A DNA stretch of 64,000 nucleotides from JALORV01 sp963707445 (GCA_963707445.1 CAVPPW010000004.1:138082-202081); one strand, 5' to 3'; numbered from the stretch's first letter, positions 37,982 through 51,650 are shown. Made by a program: numbers and translations. The notes: generated by a model from the sequence alone, not told the origin.

Positions 37982-39677
37982 CTAGCTCGGAAGAGCCCGC
38001 GCCAGCAGCGGTGCAGGATCGATATCCGCAGGCAGTGTGCCGAAGGTGCGTCCCCAGCCCATCCGAGCCGAGCCGCGACGCGCAGAACGCGTCCGCGACC
38101 GCCGCCGGGCTGCCTTCGATCAGCAAGCGAGCCTGCATCGCCAGCGCGATGCGTTCGGTGAGCGCACGCGCCTCGCCTTCGTCGATGTCCGGCCGCGCCA
38201 GATCAGCGATCAGCGCATCGACGAACGCGTCGTAGCGGCGATTGGTTCCGCGCGCGGCCCGCAGTTCGCCTGCCAGCGCATCGCGCACCGCCGGGACGCG
38301 TGCCAGCGCACGCAGCACGTCGAGGCACATGACGTTGCCCGAGCCTTCCCAGATCGAGTTCAGCGGCGCCTCGCGATAGAAGCGCGCGAACGGCCCTTCC
38401 TCGACGTAGCCGTTGCCGCCCATCACTTCCATCGCCTCGGCCGCTGCCGGCGGGCAGTCGCTTGCAGACCCAGTACTTCGCGGCCGGAGTCAGCACGCGT
38501 GCCAGCAGCGCCTCGTGTTCGTCGTGCGCGTGGCGGCCATCGAACGCGCGCGCCAGCCGCAGCACCAGCGGCGTCGCGGCCTCGGACTCGAGCGCGAGAT
38601 CGGCCAGCACGTTGCGCATCAGCGGCTGCTCGGCAAGATGGCGGCCGAACGCCGATGCGCTCGCGGGCGTGATGCAGCGCGTGCGTCAGTACGGCGCGCA
38701 GGATGCCGGCCGAGCCGATCGCGCAGTCGAGCCGCGTGTGCGTGCCCATCTCGAGGATCGTCGGCACGCCACGGCCGATTTCGCCGACCAGATACGCCTC
38801 GGCGCCGTCGAACTCGACTTCGCTCGAGGCGTTCGATTTGTTGCCGACCTTGTCCTTCAGCCGCTGCACGGCGATGCGGTTGCGCGTGCCATCGGCGCGC
38901 CAGCGCGGCATGAAGAAGCACGACAGCCCGGCCGGCGACTCGCGGTCGGTCTGCGCCAGCACCAGGTGGGCATCGGACTGCGGCACCGAGAAGAACCACT
39001 TGTGCCCGGTGATGCGGTAGCGCTCGCCCCAGTCGCCACGGCCGTCGGGCTCCGCGAACGTCGTGTTCGCCCGCACGTCGGAGCCGCCCTGCTTTTCGGT
39101 CATGCCCATGCCGAGCAGCGCACCGCGCTTTTCGCCGATCGGGAGCGAGGCCGGGTCGTAGTCGTGCGACAGGATGCGCGGCAGCCAGTCGCGTGCGATC
39201 GCAGGCGTGGCCGCCGCGTAGCGCTGCATGACCGGCACGACCGCGTAGGTCATCGTGACCGGACACTGCGCGCCGTTTTCGACCTGCGAAAACAGCAGGT
39301 ACTTCGCGGCGCGCGCGACCTGTGCGCCCGGCTTGGGGTCGGCCCAGGGATCGGCATGCACGCCCGCGCCGATCATCAGCCGCATCACCTCGTGCCACGC
39401 GGGATGGAACTCGACCTCGTCGATGCGGCGGCCGTTGCGGTCGAAGTTCCTGAGTTGCGGCGGGAACGTGTTGGCGAGCCGCGCCCATTCGGCGACCCGG
39501 CCCGAGCCCAACTGCGCCCCGAGCGACGTCAGTTCGGACTTCAGCCCAGCCGGCACCGAGCCGTGCGACGCCCTCCTGCAGCGCTGCATCGATCGCGTAC
39601 AGGTTGCGGTCGACGAAGGGTGTCGACTGGTTGAAGACCTTCGTGCGTTGCGGCCATGTCGTCACTTCGTTCGACAT
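37982..39677 (-). CDS. AidB-like acyl-CoA dehydrogenase (several frameshifts)
   Basis: Flavoprotein of the AidB/isovaleryl-type acyl-CoA dehydrogenase branch, about 550 residues when bridged. The start TTWPQRTKVFNQSTPFVDRN is typical of AidB. FAD-binding and substrate regions are GMGMTEKQGGSDVRANTTFA and GHKWFFSVPQSDAHLVLAQT; the catalytic-domain block is MEVMGGNGYVEEGPFARFYR then EAPLNSIWEGSGNVMCLDVL, and the end WGRTFGTLPADIDPAPLLAR. Frame changes lie near 39570, 38660, 38450 and 38045. Start is ATG at 39677 or the GTG 4 codons later; it directly adjoins a truncated Bug gene. The substrate is unknown. Confidence 0.85.
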
Positions 39678-40265
39678 CACTGCCAGCACGCCTTGCGGCG
39701 CGCCCTTGTACGGGACATGAACGAGATCGGTACCGGTGGCCTTACCGAAGCAGGACGCCGGCCACGTGGTGGCTGGTTCCGGTGCCGCCCGAGGAAAACG
39801 TCAACGTGCCCGGCTTCTGCCTTAGCGATTGCAACGATGTCGGCCGGCGAGGACGCCGGATTGCCCGGATGAACGATCATCACGTTTGACGCGCGTCCAA
39901 GCAGCGCGATCGGCGCGAAATCCCTCAGCGAGTCGTAGCCCGGCTTTGCGAAGATGGCATGGTTGAAGACGAGCGATGCCTTGCGAAGCGAAGCCGATCG
40001 TGTAGCCGTCGGGCACGGCGCGCGCCAGCTCCGCCATCGCAATCGTGCCACCGGCGCCGGGCTTGTTGATAACGACGACCGACTGGCCGAGTGCTTTCGA
40101 GAGCTCTTCTGCGATGAAGCGCGACGCCGCGTCGGCCGGACTGCCCGGCGCGAGGGGGACGATGAGCCGGATCGACCTGGCCGGATAGGTTTCCGCCAGC
40201 GCGGTGCCTGAAGTTGCCACAAGCGCGGCGGCGATCCCTGCGCAAAGCCATCGACTCAGCTTCAT
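39678..40265 (-). pseudogene. Bug-family binding protein, N-terminal fragment
   Basis: The ATG at 40265 gives a normal signal peptide (LCAGIAAALVATSGTALAE) and TYPARSIRLIVPLAPGSPAD, the start of a Bug protein. About 195 residues follow across two frame changes (near 39985 and 39790) to HVPYKGAPQGVLAV-like sequence. The remaining ~125 residues of the family are missing: the frame passes directly into the acyl-CoA dehydrogenase N-terminus. The loss is a real deletion or an assembly join. A C-terminal Bug fragment at 46242-46372 is not its obvious complement, since it lies upstream in reading direction. Confidence 0.75.
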
Positions 40266-40334
40266 TGAGAACGGAACCGTAGCGGTTTCGGAAAGAAGCG
40301 CGCCGGCATGCTAACGCGCCGACATGCTGCAAGG

Positions 40335-42966
40335 CTACTGCGCGGGCAGGTCGAGGTCTTCTGCGACTCGCCGCGCATCACCTGACTCATGGCAGCTCGG
40401 CAAGTGGGCCGCGTCGAACGCGATCGCCGCTGCCTGCTCTTCGGTCAGGCGCTCGCCCGCGCGCAGCCAGGTCTCGACCGTCGCCGCAGGATGCTCGGCT
40501 GCAGCGCGGTCGCGCACCCGTTGCTGCATCGGCAGCGCAATCAGGCGCGTGTGCTTCTGCTGCGGCAGCTGGCTGTACGCGTACCCGGTGAGCATGACGG
40601 CGCGCCGCGGATCGCCGCGTCGGGCATGCTGCAGGGCGGCAGCGATCAGCGGGGCGAACGTCACACCAAGCACGCGGAGGAAGTCGAACGACTCGCGCGC
40701 GAGCGGCAAGGATGTCCACATCATCACCGCGCCAGGCCAGGGCGACCGCCAGCGTACCGAGCCGGAACTCCAGTCCGTAAGGCGCGTGGTATGCGACGCA
40801 GACCATCGACCGACCTGCGCAGCGACTCGATCGCCGCATCCACGTCGCCCGCGTCGAGCTGAGCACAACCGAGGTTGCCGAGCGCGACGTGCTCGCCAGA
40901 GCGCGTCGCCAGCGCGGCGATACAGCTCGGCCTGCCGACGAAACGCCGCGATCGCGAGCTCAGGCGTTCGCCACGTCGCAGGTACAACTCTCCTTGCGTC
41001 GCGGCGAGCGGCCGCCTGTTTGCTCAGCAGTGTGCTGTCGGCAACGAGCTGCTCGGCCTCGCGCAGCGCCTGCTCGGCCTCGGACATGCGGTCGCTCACG
41101 CGCACCGATCGACGCGACAAGCAACAGGGCGAAGCCGAGCCGGTCCGCGTCGCCGAGTTGCCGATACAGCGCTTCAGCGCGACGCGCGGCCTCCCAGTGT
41201 TCTTCGCGCGGCGCGCGTCCTCGTTGAGCCGGGCAAAGGCCAGACAGAAGTCCGCCTCGATTCTTGCGGGCAGGTCCGCGGGCAGCGGCCATAGCTGCAG
41301 CATGCGCTGGACGCCTTCGCCTGGTCAGGCCGTTCCGCATCCATACGAACCAGCACTTGCTCAGCAGCTCATAGGCCAGCATGCGGTCGCCGGCGGAAGT
41401 CATCGCCCAGTCGACCGCCGCGCGCAGGTTGCTGAGTTCGAGCACCGCTCGCTCTGCGCTCGGCCGGCGACAGATGCCCAGCGATTTCGCGTCCGTCGGC
41501 GGCCATCAACTCGCAGATCACTTGCGCGTGGCGCCGCAGCATCGCTTCGGACTCGCCGGCCGCGGCGAGCTGCTCGAGCGCGAACGCACGCGTCGTCTCG
41601 AGCAGGCGATAGCGCGGCTCGGCCTCGCCGTCGGCGATCACCAGCGACTTGTCGATCAGGTGCCCGAGCAGGTCGAGCACGGGCCATTGGTCGATGCGCT
41701 CGTCGCTGACGACCTGCTGCGCCAGCTCCAGCGTGAAGCCGCCGGCGAACACGCCGAGGCGGCGGAACACCGCCTGCTCGTCGGCCGACAGCAGGCCGTG
41801 GCTCCATTCGAGCGCGGCGCGCAGCGTCTGGTGCCGCCGCAGCTTCATGCGCGCGCCGCCGGTCAGCACGTTGAACATCTGGTCGAGCCGCGCGTGCAGG
41901 CCGTGCACGCCGAGCAGCGGCACGCGCGCCGCGGCCAGCTCGATCGCGAGCGGAATGCCGTCGAGCCGGCGGCAGATGTCGATCACCACGGCGACGTTGT
42001 CGTCGGCCAGCCGAAAGCGCGGGTCCGACCGCATGCGCGCGCTCGACGAACAGCGCCACGGCGCCGAACTGCGACGGCGTCCTCGAGTTGCGCGCGTCGC
42101 CGGCACCGCCAGCGGCCCCGAGGCGATAGACCTGCTCGTCGCGACACTTCAACGATTCCTGCGACGTGACCAGCAGCCGTACGTTCGGCGCACGCGCGCG
42201 CAACAGGTCAACCAGCGCAGGCGACGTCGTCCGCAAGGTGTTCGCAGTTGTCGAGGACGAGCAGCAGACTCCGGCTCGCGAGCGCCATGGCCAGCGCTTC
42301 CTGCGGCGGCCGACCGGCAGGCAGCTGCAGACCGAGCGCCGCGGCGATGCTGCTCGGGACCTGCGCGCCTTCGGTGATCGGCGCAAGTTCGACCCACCAG
42401 CGCCCGTCGGGCAATTCGAACTTGGCGGCCGTCGCAGCCGCCAGCGCCAGGCGCGTCTTGCCGATGCCGCCGGCGCCGACGATCGATCACGACCGGGTGC
42501 TCGCGCAGCAGCGCGTCGACGGCGTCGAGGTCCTGCGCGCGACCGAACAGCGGCGGCGAGGTCGGGCAGGTTGCCGCGGATCGCTGCCGACGAGCGGCGC
42601 CGGCGGCATGCGACCGCCGCCGACTCACCGGCCGCCGCGTTCACGGCGTCGACCGGCAGCGCGAAGCGATAGCCACGACCCGGAATGGTGGCGATCGCCT
42701 GCGGCCCGAGCAGCTTGCGCAGCGCCACCATGTGCACCAGCAGGTTGTTCTCCTCGACCACGAGCTTCGGCCACACGAGGTCCATCAGCTCGTGCTTGGG
42801 CACCACCCGCTCGCGCCGCTCGACGCAGCGCGAGCAGCACGTCGAAGGCCCGCGCGCCGAGCTTGGCGGGCGCTCCATCGATCAGCACGTGTCGCTGCGA
42901 GGCGTCGATCTCGATCGCGCCGCAGCGATAGCTACTGTTCGACCCGGTTGGCCTGGCGTCGTCCAT
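40335..42966 (-). CDS. Winged-helix/ATPase/TPR regulator of the AfsR-like type (many frameshifts)
   Basis: A large regulator of ~870 residues. The N-terminal OmpR-type winged helix begins at the ATG 42966 (MDDARPTGSNSSYRCGAIEI) and contains LMDLVWPKLVVEENNLLVHM then VALRKLLGPQAIATIPGRGY. Next is a STAND-type ATPase: Walker A GAGGIGKTRLAL (about 42445-42480), Walker B LLLVLDNCEHL, and ICRRLDGIPLAIELAAARV. The C-terminal third is TPR-like. At least eight frame changes interrupt it; conserved sequence continues in all parts. Proteins of this build usually control a nearby operon; it is divergent from a secreted protein gene at 43116. Confidence 0.75.
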
Positions 42967-43115
42967 GTCCGCCACATTAGGCCGGCCGGAGCCGCGCGGG
43001 AAGCGCCCGGCGACGCGATTAATAACGATTAATCCCTGCCCCAATGACGGCGGTCGTTCTTCCGAGGACGATCCTCCATCGAACGCGGGTCCACCTGTCC
43101 AACGGAGGCAGAACG

Positions 43116-44838
43116 ATGAAAGCCACCTCCTACCTTGGCATTCCGCTGATCGTTCTTCCTAGCCTGTTCGGGCTCGCCGCCTGCGGCGGTGGTAGCGACG
43201 CGGGGCCCGCACCATCGGTAGCCGCTGCTCCCGCACCACCACCGCCACCACAACGCCACCACCACCGCGACAGCCTCCGGTGTTGCCACCGGCCCTGCCT
43301 TCGGCATCGCCAGCGCCAACGTCGGCCTCACCGTATTACTTGGCTACGGCCGCCGGCATGTGGCGGGACGGCTCGACATCGCTTGCGGGGAGTGCATCCC
43401 GGTTCTCCAGCGAACACCTCGTGGTGGTCGACCCGGCTTCGCCGACGACGCCGGTTGCAGTGGAAGCCGCGGGATGGTGGCAACGGGTCGCGCAAATCGA
43501 GGAAGGGGTGATCGACAGCGTCTCGGGAACGGTCGACGGCCTCGGCGTGCGCTTTCTGATCTACCTGAAGGACGGTCGTGTTCACCGGCTCGACCTGCGC
43601 CGTGGAAGCTGGCCGCCAGTGTCGGCAGAGACTTCGTCGCTGACGACGACGCAGATGTGCAACGCCTATCCAACTACGATCCCGGACCGTCGATCAGCGC
43701 AGCGGTCACTGCTGCTCTTCACGATCGCGGGCCCGGACCAGGTCTGCAGCACCTCGGACGACCGGCAAGTCGCAGTGCGGCTCGACATGACGTCGGCCGA
43801 CGCGCCGGTCGCGGTCACCGGCGAAGTGCTCGATGCGCTGCGCGGCACGGACGGCGCGATCGCGGGCTTCCTCGTGCGCGATGGCAATCAAATCCAACGC
43901 GTCGACGCCAGCCTTGCCAATCCGGTCGAGCTTTTCACGGTTTCCCCGACCGACTTTGAACTCTTGCATGGCTCTGGACCTGGCCCAGGTACTGCAGGGC
44001 AACATGGTGTTTAGGGACGGAGCGGCGATTCGGGCCTACAACCTCACGGCCGGCGGGGTTCCGGTCACGCTGATGACCCTTGACGCTGACGACTACGTTG
44101 GCAGCGCTCACGGCGCCGACGCCAGCGCGGTCTATCTCGCCGTGAGCAAGCGCCAATTCGACGCTGGGCGACTGATCCGCGTGACGGCCAGTTTGACGGC
44201 TGACGTGCTCGCGACCGAGAGCATCAGCATCATCGAAGTCCTCGTCTCCCCGACGCGAGTCATCTACCTCGCGGGGTCGCCGGGCTACCCCTGGGACTAC
44301 GGGATTTACTATATGAGTATCGATCGGTGCCGAAATCCGGCGGCACGCCCATCACGCTGGTGTCCGATCCGTTGAATGTGATCGGCGGGGCCGTCCTGGC
44401 GGGCGAGACCCTGTGGGTCAACGCATTTGACGCATCAGAGCGCTCCCATGCGCAACTGGGTCAATGTGGTCCGCAGCGATGGCGTGGCTTTCCCGCGGTT
44501 ACCACACGCGCGGATCGTCGGCATCACCCATGCGAATCCGATGCCGCTGGTGCCCGACGGATCCACCGTCGACTCGATCACGATCGCCCATGACGCGTTG
44601 CTTCGTCTGCGACACTGGGCAGCTACGAGGGCGCAACGCGCGCGCAACTGTTCGAATACGGCAGCCTGCCTGCCGACAGCTTTCGGTCGATCTTTCGGGC
44701 GAAAGCCCGCAAACGGGACTGCCCGGTCTGCTGACGGTGCAAGCGGCTTCCTCGGGCGGAGTGCCGGCACCGCTCGACGTCTTCTACTATCAGAGCAACG
44801 CGCCGGGCCTGACACGAGTGACGAACTTCGCGCCGTAA
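43116..44838 (+). CDS. Secreted protein or lipoprotein of unknown function (frameshifted)
   Basis: The ATG at 43116 has a GGAGG site 7 bases upstream and a leader MKATSYLGIPLIVLPSLFGL with LAACGGG, a classic lipobox. A Pro-rich linker follows (APAPPPPPQ then PPPPRQPPVLPPALP). The rest, ~500 residues in changing frames, is beta-rich repeat-like sequence (RVHRLDLRRGSWPPVSAETS; ASAVYLAVSKRQFDAGRLIR; YLAGSPGYPWDYGIYYMS) suggesting a beta-propeller. Frame changes lie near 43258, 43970, 44320, 44420, 44630 and 44690. The end LTRVTNFAP is duplicated as DNA 53 bp downstream. I do not recognise the family. Confidence 0.6.
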
Positions 44839-44901
44839 GCCTTGTGTGGTGCCGATCGGGCCTGACACGAGTGACGAACTTCGCGCCGTAAGCCTTGTGT
44901 G
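44804..44901 (+). repeat. 45-bp perfect tandem direct repeat (period 53 bp)
   Basis: Copies at 44804-44848 and 44857-44901 are identical and start CGGGCCTGACACGAGTGACG; an 8-bp spacer separates them. Copy 1 holds the last codons and TAA stop of the secreted protein gene; copy 2 is downstream of it. This could be a local duplication or a sequence assembly slip. Confidence 0.85.
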
Positions 44902-45020
44902 CCGGGGCACGGCACCGGACGTTGAGCCACTCTCAATTAGGCGGATCCCGACCATCCGCTGGCGGCATGCTCGCGCCGGCCCAGGAATCTTTGGCGCCGA
45001 TGCGGTCGAAGCCGCTTTAG

Positions 45021-46231
45021 CTACGGCCGCTTGCCGAACTCCGCCGACTCCTTCGTCCACGCGCCGCGCCTGCTCGCTCAGGCTGAATCCCAGCCCCGGC
45101 CGGTTCGGGACGATCATCCGCCCGTCCTTGATCTGCAGCCGTTCGTTGAACATCGGCTCCGACCACTCGAAGTGCTCGACCCACGGTTCGCGCGAGTACG
45201 CCGCGGTCAGATGCAGATGGATCTCCATCACGTAGTGCGGGGCCAGGCGCAGGTTCTTGTGATCGGCCAGCGCGCAGATCTTCAGAAACGGTGTGATGCC
45301 ACCGACGCGAGGCGCGTCGGGCTGGATGAAGTCGACCGAGTTGTGGCGGATCAGCTCGTAGTGCTCGGCGACGCTGGTCAGCATCTCGCCGGTGGCGATC
45401 GGCGTGTCGAGCTGCGCCGCGAGCATTGCGTGCCCCTCGGCGTCGTAGGCGTCGAGCGGCTCCTCGATCCATGTCAGGTTGAATTGCTCGAGGATGCGGC
45501 CGATGCGCTGTGCCGTCACGCGGTCCCATTGCTGGTTGGCGTCGACCATCAGGTTGACGCGGCCGCCAATTTTCTTGTGCACGGCCTCGACCCGCTTGAG
45601 ATCGACCATCGGGTCGGGCTGTCCCACCTTGATCTTGATACCGCCGATGCCGCTGTCGAGCGACTTCGAGATGTTGTCGAGCACCTGCTCGATCGGCATC
45701 GACAGGAAACCGCCCGACGTGTTGTAGCAGCGCACTGAGTCGCGATGCGCGCCGAGCAGCTTGGCGAGCGGCAATCCGGCGCGCTTGGCCTTCATGTCCC
45801 ACAGCGCGATGTCGAACGCCGCGATCGCCTGCGTCGACGAGGCCGCTGCGACCGACCGAAGCGCCGGCCCACACGAGCTTGTCCCACAGCCGGGCAATGT
45901 CGTTCGGATCCTCGCCAAGCAACTCAGGCGCAATCTCGCGTGCGTGCGCGAACTGCCCGGGTCCACCCGCCCGCTTCGAATACGTGAAGCCGATTCCCTC
46001 GTGACCTTCCTGGCTCTGGATTTCGGCGAAGAGGAAGGCGATCTCGGTCAACGGCTTCTGACGACCCGTCAGCACCTTGGCATCGCTGATCGGCGCGGCG
46101 AGCGGCAAGGAGACCAGCGACAATCGGACCGACTTGATGCGGTCCGTGGTGGCCTCGCCCGCCGCCAGTCCCGCCATCAGCGGGTTGGCGGCGATGACGC
46201 GCGCCGGTTGATCTTCCGGCAGCTGTTTCAT
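45021..46231 (-). CDS. Mandelate racemase/muconate lactonizing enzyme family protein (two frameshifts)
   Basis: Enolase-superfamily enzyme of ~400 residues. The capping domain begins MKQLPEDQPARVIAANPLMA and RIKSVRLSLVSLPLAAPISD. The barrel shows the catalytic KxK (GGIKIKVGQ), metal-binding Asp in VDANQQWD, Glu in WIEEPLDA and Glu in IATGEM, plus LRLAPHYVMEIHLHLTAAYS. Frame changes lie near 45850 (WAGASVGRSGL to STQAIAAFDIALW) and 45075; the true end is AWTKESAEFGKRP with stop TAG at 45021-45023. Substrate is a sugar acid or similar. Confidence 0.85.
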
Positions 46232-46241
46232 CCTGGGCTCC

Positions 46242-46372
46242 CTACTCCGGCTTGATGCCGGCGGTCTTGATGACCTTGTTCCACAGCTCGATTTCGCTCT
46301 TGACGAACGCCGTATACGCGGCCGAGCCCTGCCACGACGGCGATGCCCGCCACTCGTTGCGCAAAGAAATGA
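46242..46372 (-). pseudogene. Bug-family binding protein, C-terminal fragment
   Basis: About 40 residues, NEWRASPSWQGSAAYTAFVK then SEIELWNKVIKTAGIKPE, match the extreme C-terminus of Bug proteins (compare the complete gene's FTQKEIERWRKVVKENGI). The 5' nine-tenths of the gene is missing; the amidohydrolase stop at 46373 abuts it. It has no start of its own and is a remnant. Confidence 0.65.
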
Positions 46373-47815
46373 CTAGGGCAAGCCGCCGAGCAGCTCTCTC
46401 AGCGCCAGGAATTCGCGACGCGTGCGCGGGCCGTAGGTCGCGAAACTGGGCTGCGGGTCGTTGAGGTATTCGTCCTTGGACTTCTGCACGCGGTCGCGCG
46501 CGAGCCGCCGTCGCACGACTGCTGGTTCCAGTCCGTATACGCGCGCGGCATTCAGCCCGAAGATCTTGCGCTTGATCGCCGGCGTCAGCGCCGGATAGCC
46601 GTACTTTTCCTGGAACTCGCGGCTGATCTCGAACGCGCGGAACGCCTGGATCTGGTCCTGCGGACTGCCGTACCAGATCGAATCGGTGCCCCACAGAATG
46701 TTGTCCTCACCGAAGGTCACGAGCAGCTTGCCCAGCAGGTGCGCCGCCTGGTCCGGATCGCGCATCACAAAGCGCCACGTTGATCCCAGTTCGGCATAGA
46801 CGTTCTTCGGCCGGCCCGCATCGCGCATCGAGCGCACCAAGACATCGACTCCCGCCTTCGCCTGCGGGTCGTACGGCCCTTCCTTGACCTTGGTATCGAG
46901 GCCCGAGTGATAGATCAGGAACACCATGTCCGGATAGCGCACGGCAGCGGGACCGATGTCGCGCGCGGTCGAGTATTCATAGCCGCGCGCACCGAACGCG
47001 AGCCCTTTGTGGACGGCGATGTTGCGCACCTTGAGCCGGCGTGCGCGCTCGATGAACGGTGCGCCGTAGACATCGTCATCGAGGAAGAACCCGGCAGCGC
47101 CGTCGGGCGGACCGAACTGCGTGTAGGTCTTGAACGCGGCGATCGGATAGCGCGCCACCTGCGCGTCCATGCCGTCGATTTCTCCCGCCAGCGTCGGCAT
47201 GCAGCGGCCGTGCAGCAACAGCCGCTCGGTGCCGTCGAGCGTGTTGGCAGCCACCAGCGTCGCGCCGGCCGCCTCGAAATCGAGCGGATTGGTGTCGAGT
47301 CCGCCCGGCACGTGCGACAGCACGCCGATCGCGGTGTCGCTGTCCATGAAGACGTCCTTCAGCAGCGCGCCGCTGGAGAGGCACTCGACGTGGTCGGCCT
47401 GACCGCAGTTGCTCTTCGGCGCCCACTTGAACGCGTCCGGGCCGGCGGTCTTGCGCCACGCACCTTGCGGGTTCACGTGATGCAGTTGCACGTCGAAGAT
47501 GAACTCGTCGCCGGCGACGCTCGCCTGCGCGGCAGCCTTCTCGAAAGGCGCCTCGGGCGCAATCGCATAGAGTCCGCCGCGCTTTCCCGCCGCCGCGAAC
47601 GCCCGGTTGAACGCCGCCAGCGTCGCCGCCGCGCCGAGCACAGAGACCAGATAGCGCCGCCGAGTCAACCCGACGCGCTTCGCGGCCGATTCGATGTCAG
47701 CGTGTGCGAGACGGCGCGCATACAACGCAACCGACGGCAAGGCCACCGGCTCGAACTCACCATTCGAGGTCGAGTCGAGCTTGACCGGGAGTCGACCAAG
47801 CCGCTGGGCTTCCAT
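46373..47815 (-). CDS. Amidohydrolase family 2 protein
   Basis: A 480-residue metal-dependent hydrolase in an unbroken frame. A twin-arginine-like hydrophobic stretch, TRRRYLVSVLGAAATLAAFN (about 50-69), follows an ordinary N-terminus, so export is possible. Likely metal ligands are in FIFDVQLHHVNP, NIAVHKGLAFG, VFLIYHSGLD and ILWGTDSIWYGSP, the order seen in amidohydrolase 2 enzymes (decarboxylases and hydrolases of small aromatic or lactone substrates). Start ATG at 47815 is 6 bp after the VOC gene, in the coxSLM operon. Confidence 0.85.
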   Translation of the reverse strand: MEAQRLGRLPVKLDSTSNGEFEPVALPSVALYARRLAHADIESAAKRVGLTRRRYLVSVLGAAATLAAFNRAFAAAGKRGGLYAIAPEAPFEKAAAQASVAGDEFIFDVQLHHVNPQGAWRKTAGPDAFKWAPKSNCGQADHVECLSSGALLKDVFMDSDTAIGVLSHVPGGLDTNPLDFEAAGATLVAANTLDGTERLLLHGRCMPTLAGEIDGMDAQVARYPIAAFKTYTQFGPPDGAAGFFLDDDVYGAPFIERARRLKVRNIAVHKGLAFGARGYEYSTARDIGPAAVRYPDMVFLIYHSGLDTKVKEGPYDPQAKAGVDVLVRSMRDAGRPKNVYAELGSTWRFVMRDPDQAAHLLGKLLVTFGEDNILWGTDSIWYGSPQDQIQAFRAFEISREFQEKYGYPALTPAIKRKIFGLNAARVYGLEPAVVRRRLARDRVQKSKDEYLNDPQPSFATYGPRTRREFLALRELLGGLP

Positions 47816-47821
47816 GGCGCG

Positions 47822-48295
47822 TCAGGCCGGCGCCTTGGCGAACATCGCCTCCATGCGCTTCTGGGCCTCGGCCTCGCTGACGTCCTCGATGTGCGTCCCG
47901 AGCGACCACTGGAACCCGTAGGGATCCTTCAGCGTGCCGGTGCGGTCGCCGTAGAACTGGTCCTCGACCGGCCGCACCTGCGTGCAGCCGGCCGCGAGCG
48001 CGCGGGCGAACGCCGCATCGACATCAGGCACGTACACCATGAACGACACCGGCGAACCGCCGAGCGTTGCCGGACTCTTGTTGCCCCACTCGGGATTTTC
48101 CTCGGCCATCATGATGTGCGAGTCGCCGATCTTGATTTCGGCGTGCGCGTACTTGCCGTCGGGCATCGTGATCTTCATCACCAGCTCGGCGCCGAAGGCG
48201 CGGCGGTAGAAGTCCACTGCCGCGACCGCGTCGCGCACCCCGAGGTACGGCGTCACCGTGTGATAGCCCGCCGGAACGTATGGAACCTTGGCCAT
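47822..48295 (-). CDS. VOC-family (glyoxalase/PhnB-like) protein
   Basis: A 157-residue protein with two beta-alpha-beta-beta-beta modules: GYHTVTPYLGVRDAVAAVDF (start of module 1), then GSPVSFMVYVPDVDAAFARA and LKDPYGFQWSLGTH (module 2). The pattern is that of PhnB/DUF1428-like members. Function is unknown. The gene lies 30 bp after coxM and 6 bp before the amidohydrolase, all on one strand. Confidence 0.87.
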   Translation of the reverse strand: MAKVPYVPAGYHTVTPYLGVRDAVAAVDFYRRAFGAELVMKITMPDGKYAHAEIKIGDSHIMMAEENPEWGNKSPATLGGSPVSFMVYVPDVDAAFARALAAGCTQVRPVEDQFYGDRTGTLKDPYGFQWSLGTHIEDVSEAEAQKRMEAMFAKAPA

Positions 48296-48325
48296 AGATC
48301 CTCCTTCGCGTCTTGCGAATCCGCC

Positions 48326-49131
48326 TCAGCCGGCGGCGGCGACCGCGCGCCGCGCGAGCACCGTGATCAGGTGCGCGCGGTATTCGGGCGACGCGTGCAG
48401 ATCGTTGTTCAGCCCGGTCGCCGGCACCGTGACCCCGTCGCAGGATTCCGGTGCGAACTTCGCCGCGAGCTTGTCCTCCAGCGCCTTCACGCGGAACACG
48501 ACTCGGCCCGGCACCGGTGACCGCGACCCGCACGCCGCCCGCGGTCTTGCGCGACGAACACGCCGACCAGCGCGAAGCGCGAGGCGGCCTGCTTGAACTT
48601 TACGTAGGCCGCCTTTTCCGGCACCGGGAAATGCACCGCGGTGATGATCTCGCCGGGGCTCAGTGCGGTCTCGTACAAGCCCTTGAAGAAGTCGTCGGCC
48701 GCAATCTTGCGGCGGTCGGTCTGCACGGTCGCACCGAGGCCGAGCACCGCGGCCGGATAGCAGGCCGCGGGATCGTTGTTCGCCAGCGAGCCGCCGATCG
48801 TGCCGCGGTTGCGCACCTGCCGGTCGCCGATGCCACCGGCGAGCTGCGCCAGCGCCGGGATGCGCGACTGCACGTCCTTCGACGCGGCGACCGTCGGCGT
48901 GCGTGGTCATCGCGCCGATCACGACCGCGTTGCCGTCGATGCGGATGCCCTGCAGTTCCGGCGACGCCGGCGAGATCGATCCAGCCGGTCGGGCGACAGC
49001 AGTCCGAGGCGCATCGACGGCAACATCGACTGGCCGCCGGCGAGGATCTTGTCGTCGCCATGCTGGCCGGCCAGCTTGACGGCATCGGCCACCGAGGCGG
49101 GGCGGTGATAGTGCATGCTTTCCATCGTCAT
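48326..49131 (-). CDS. coxM: CoxM-like FAD-binding subunit (frameshifted)
   Basis: Medium subunit of a molybdenum hydroxylase, ~268 residues. MHYHRPASVADAVKLAGQHG then LAGGQSMLPSMRLGLL is the FAD-site start, followed by GDRQVRNRGTIGGSLANNDP, the second FAD loop. FAD passes electrons from the 2Fe-2S subunit. Frame changes lie near 48990, 48905 and 48510; the end KFAPESCDGVTVPATG leads into the small CoxM C-terminal domain (48326). Start ATG at 49131 or 49125. Confidence 0.88.
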
Positions 49132-49140
49132 CTCCTCGAA

Positions 49141-51507
<2,367 letters not shown>

Positions 51508-51650
51508 CGTCAGTCTCCGGTGCGTTTCTGTTCTCTGCGGTCTGGGACCGCCACTGCGAACGAGTGCCGTGTCGCCGCCACAAGTCCGTTCGCCTGATCA
51601 ACTGCTCTGCGAGCAGCTCCGACGCCCAGCGTCGCGCGCTCGCACAGCGC

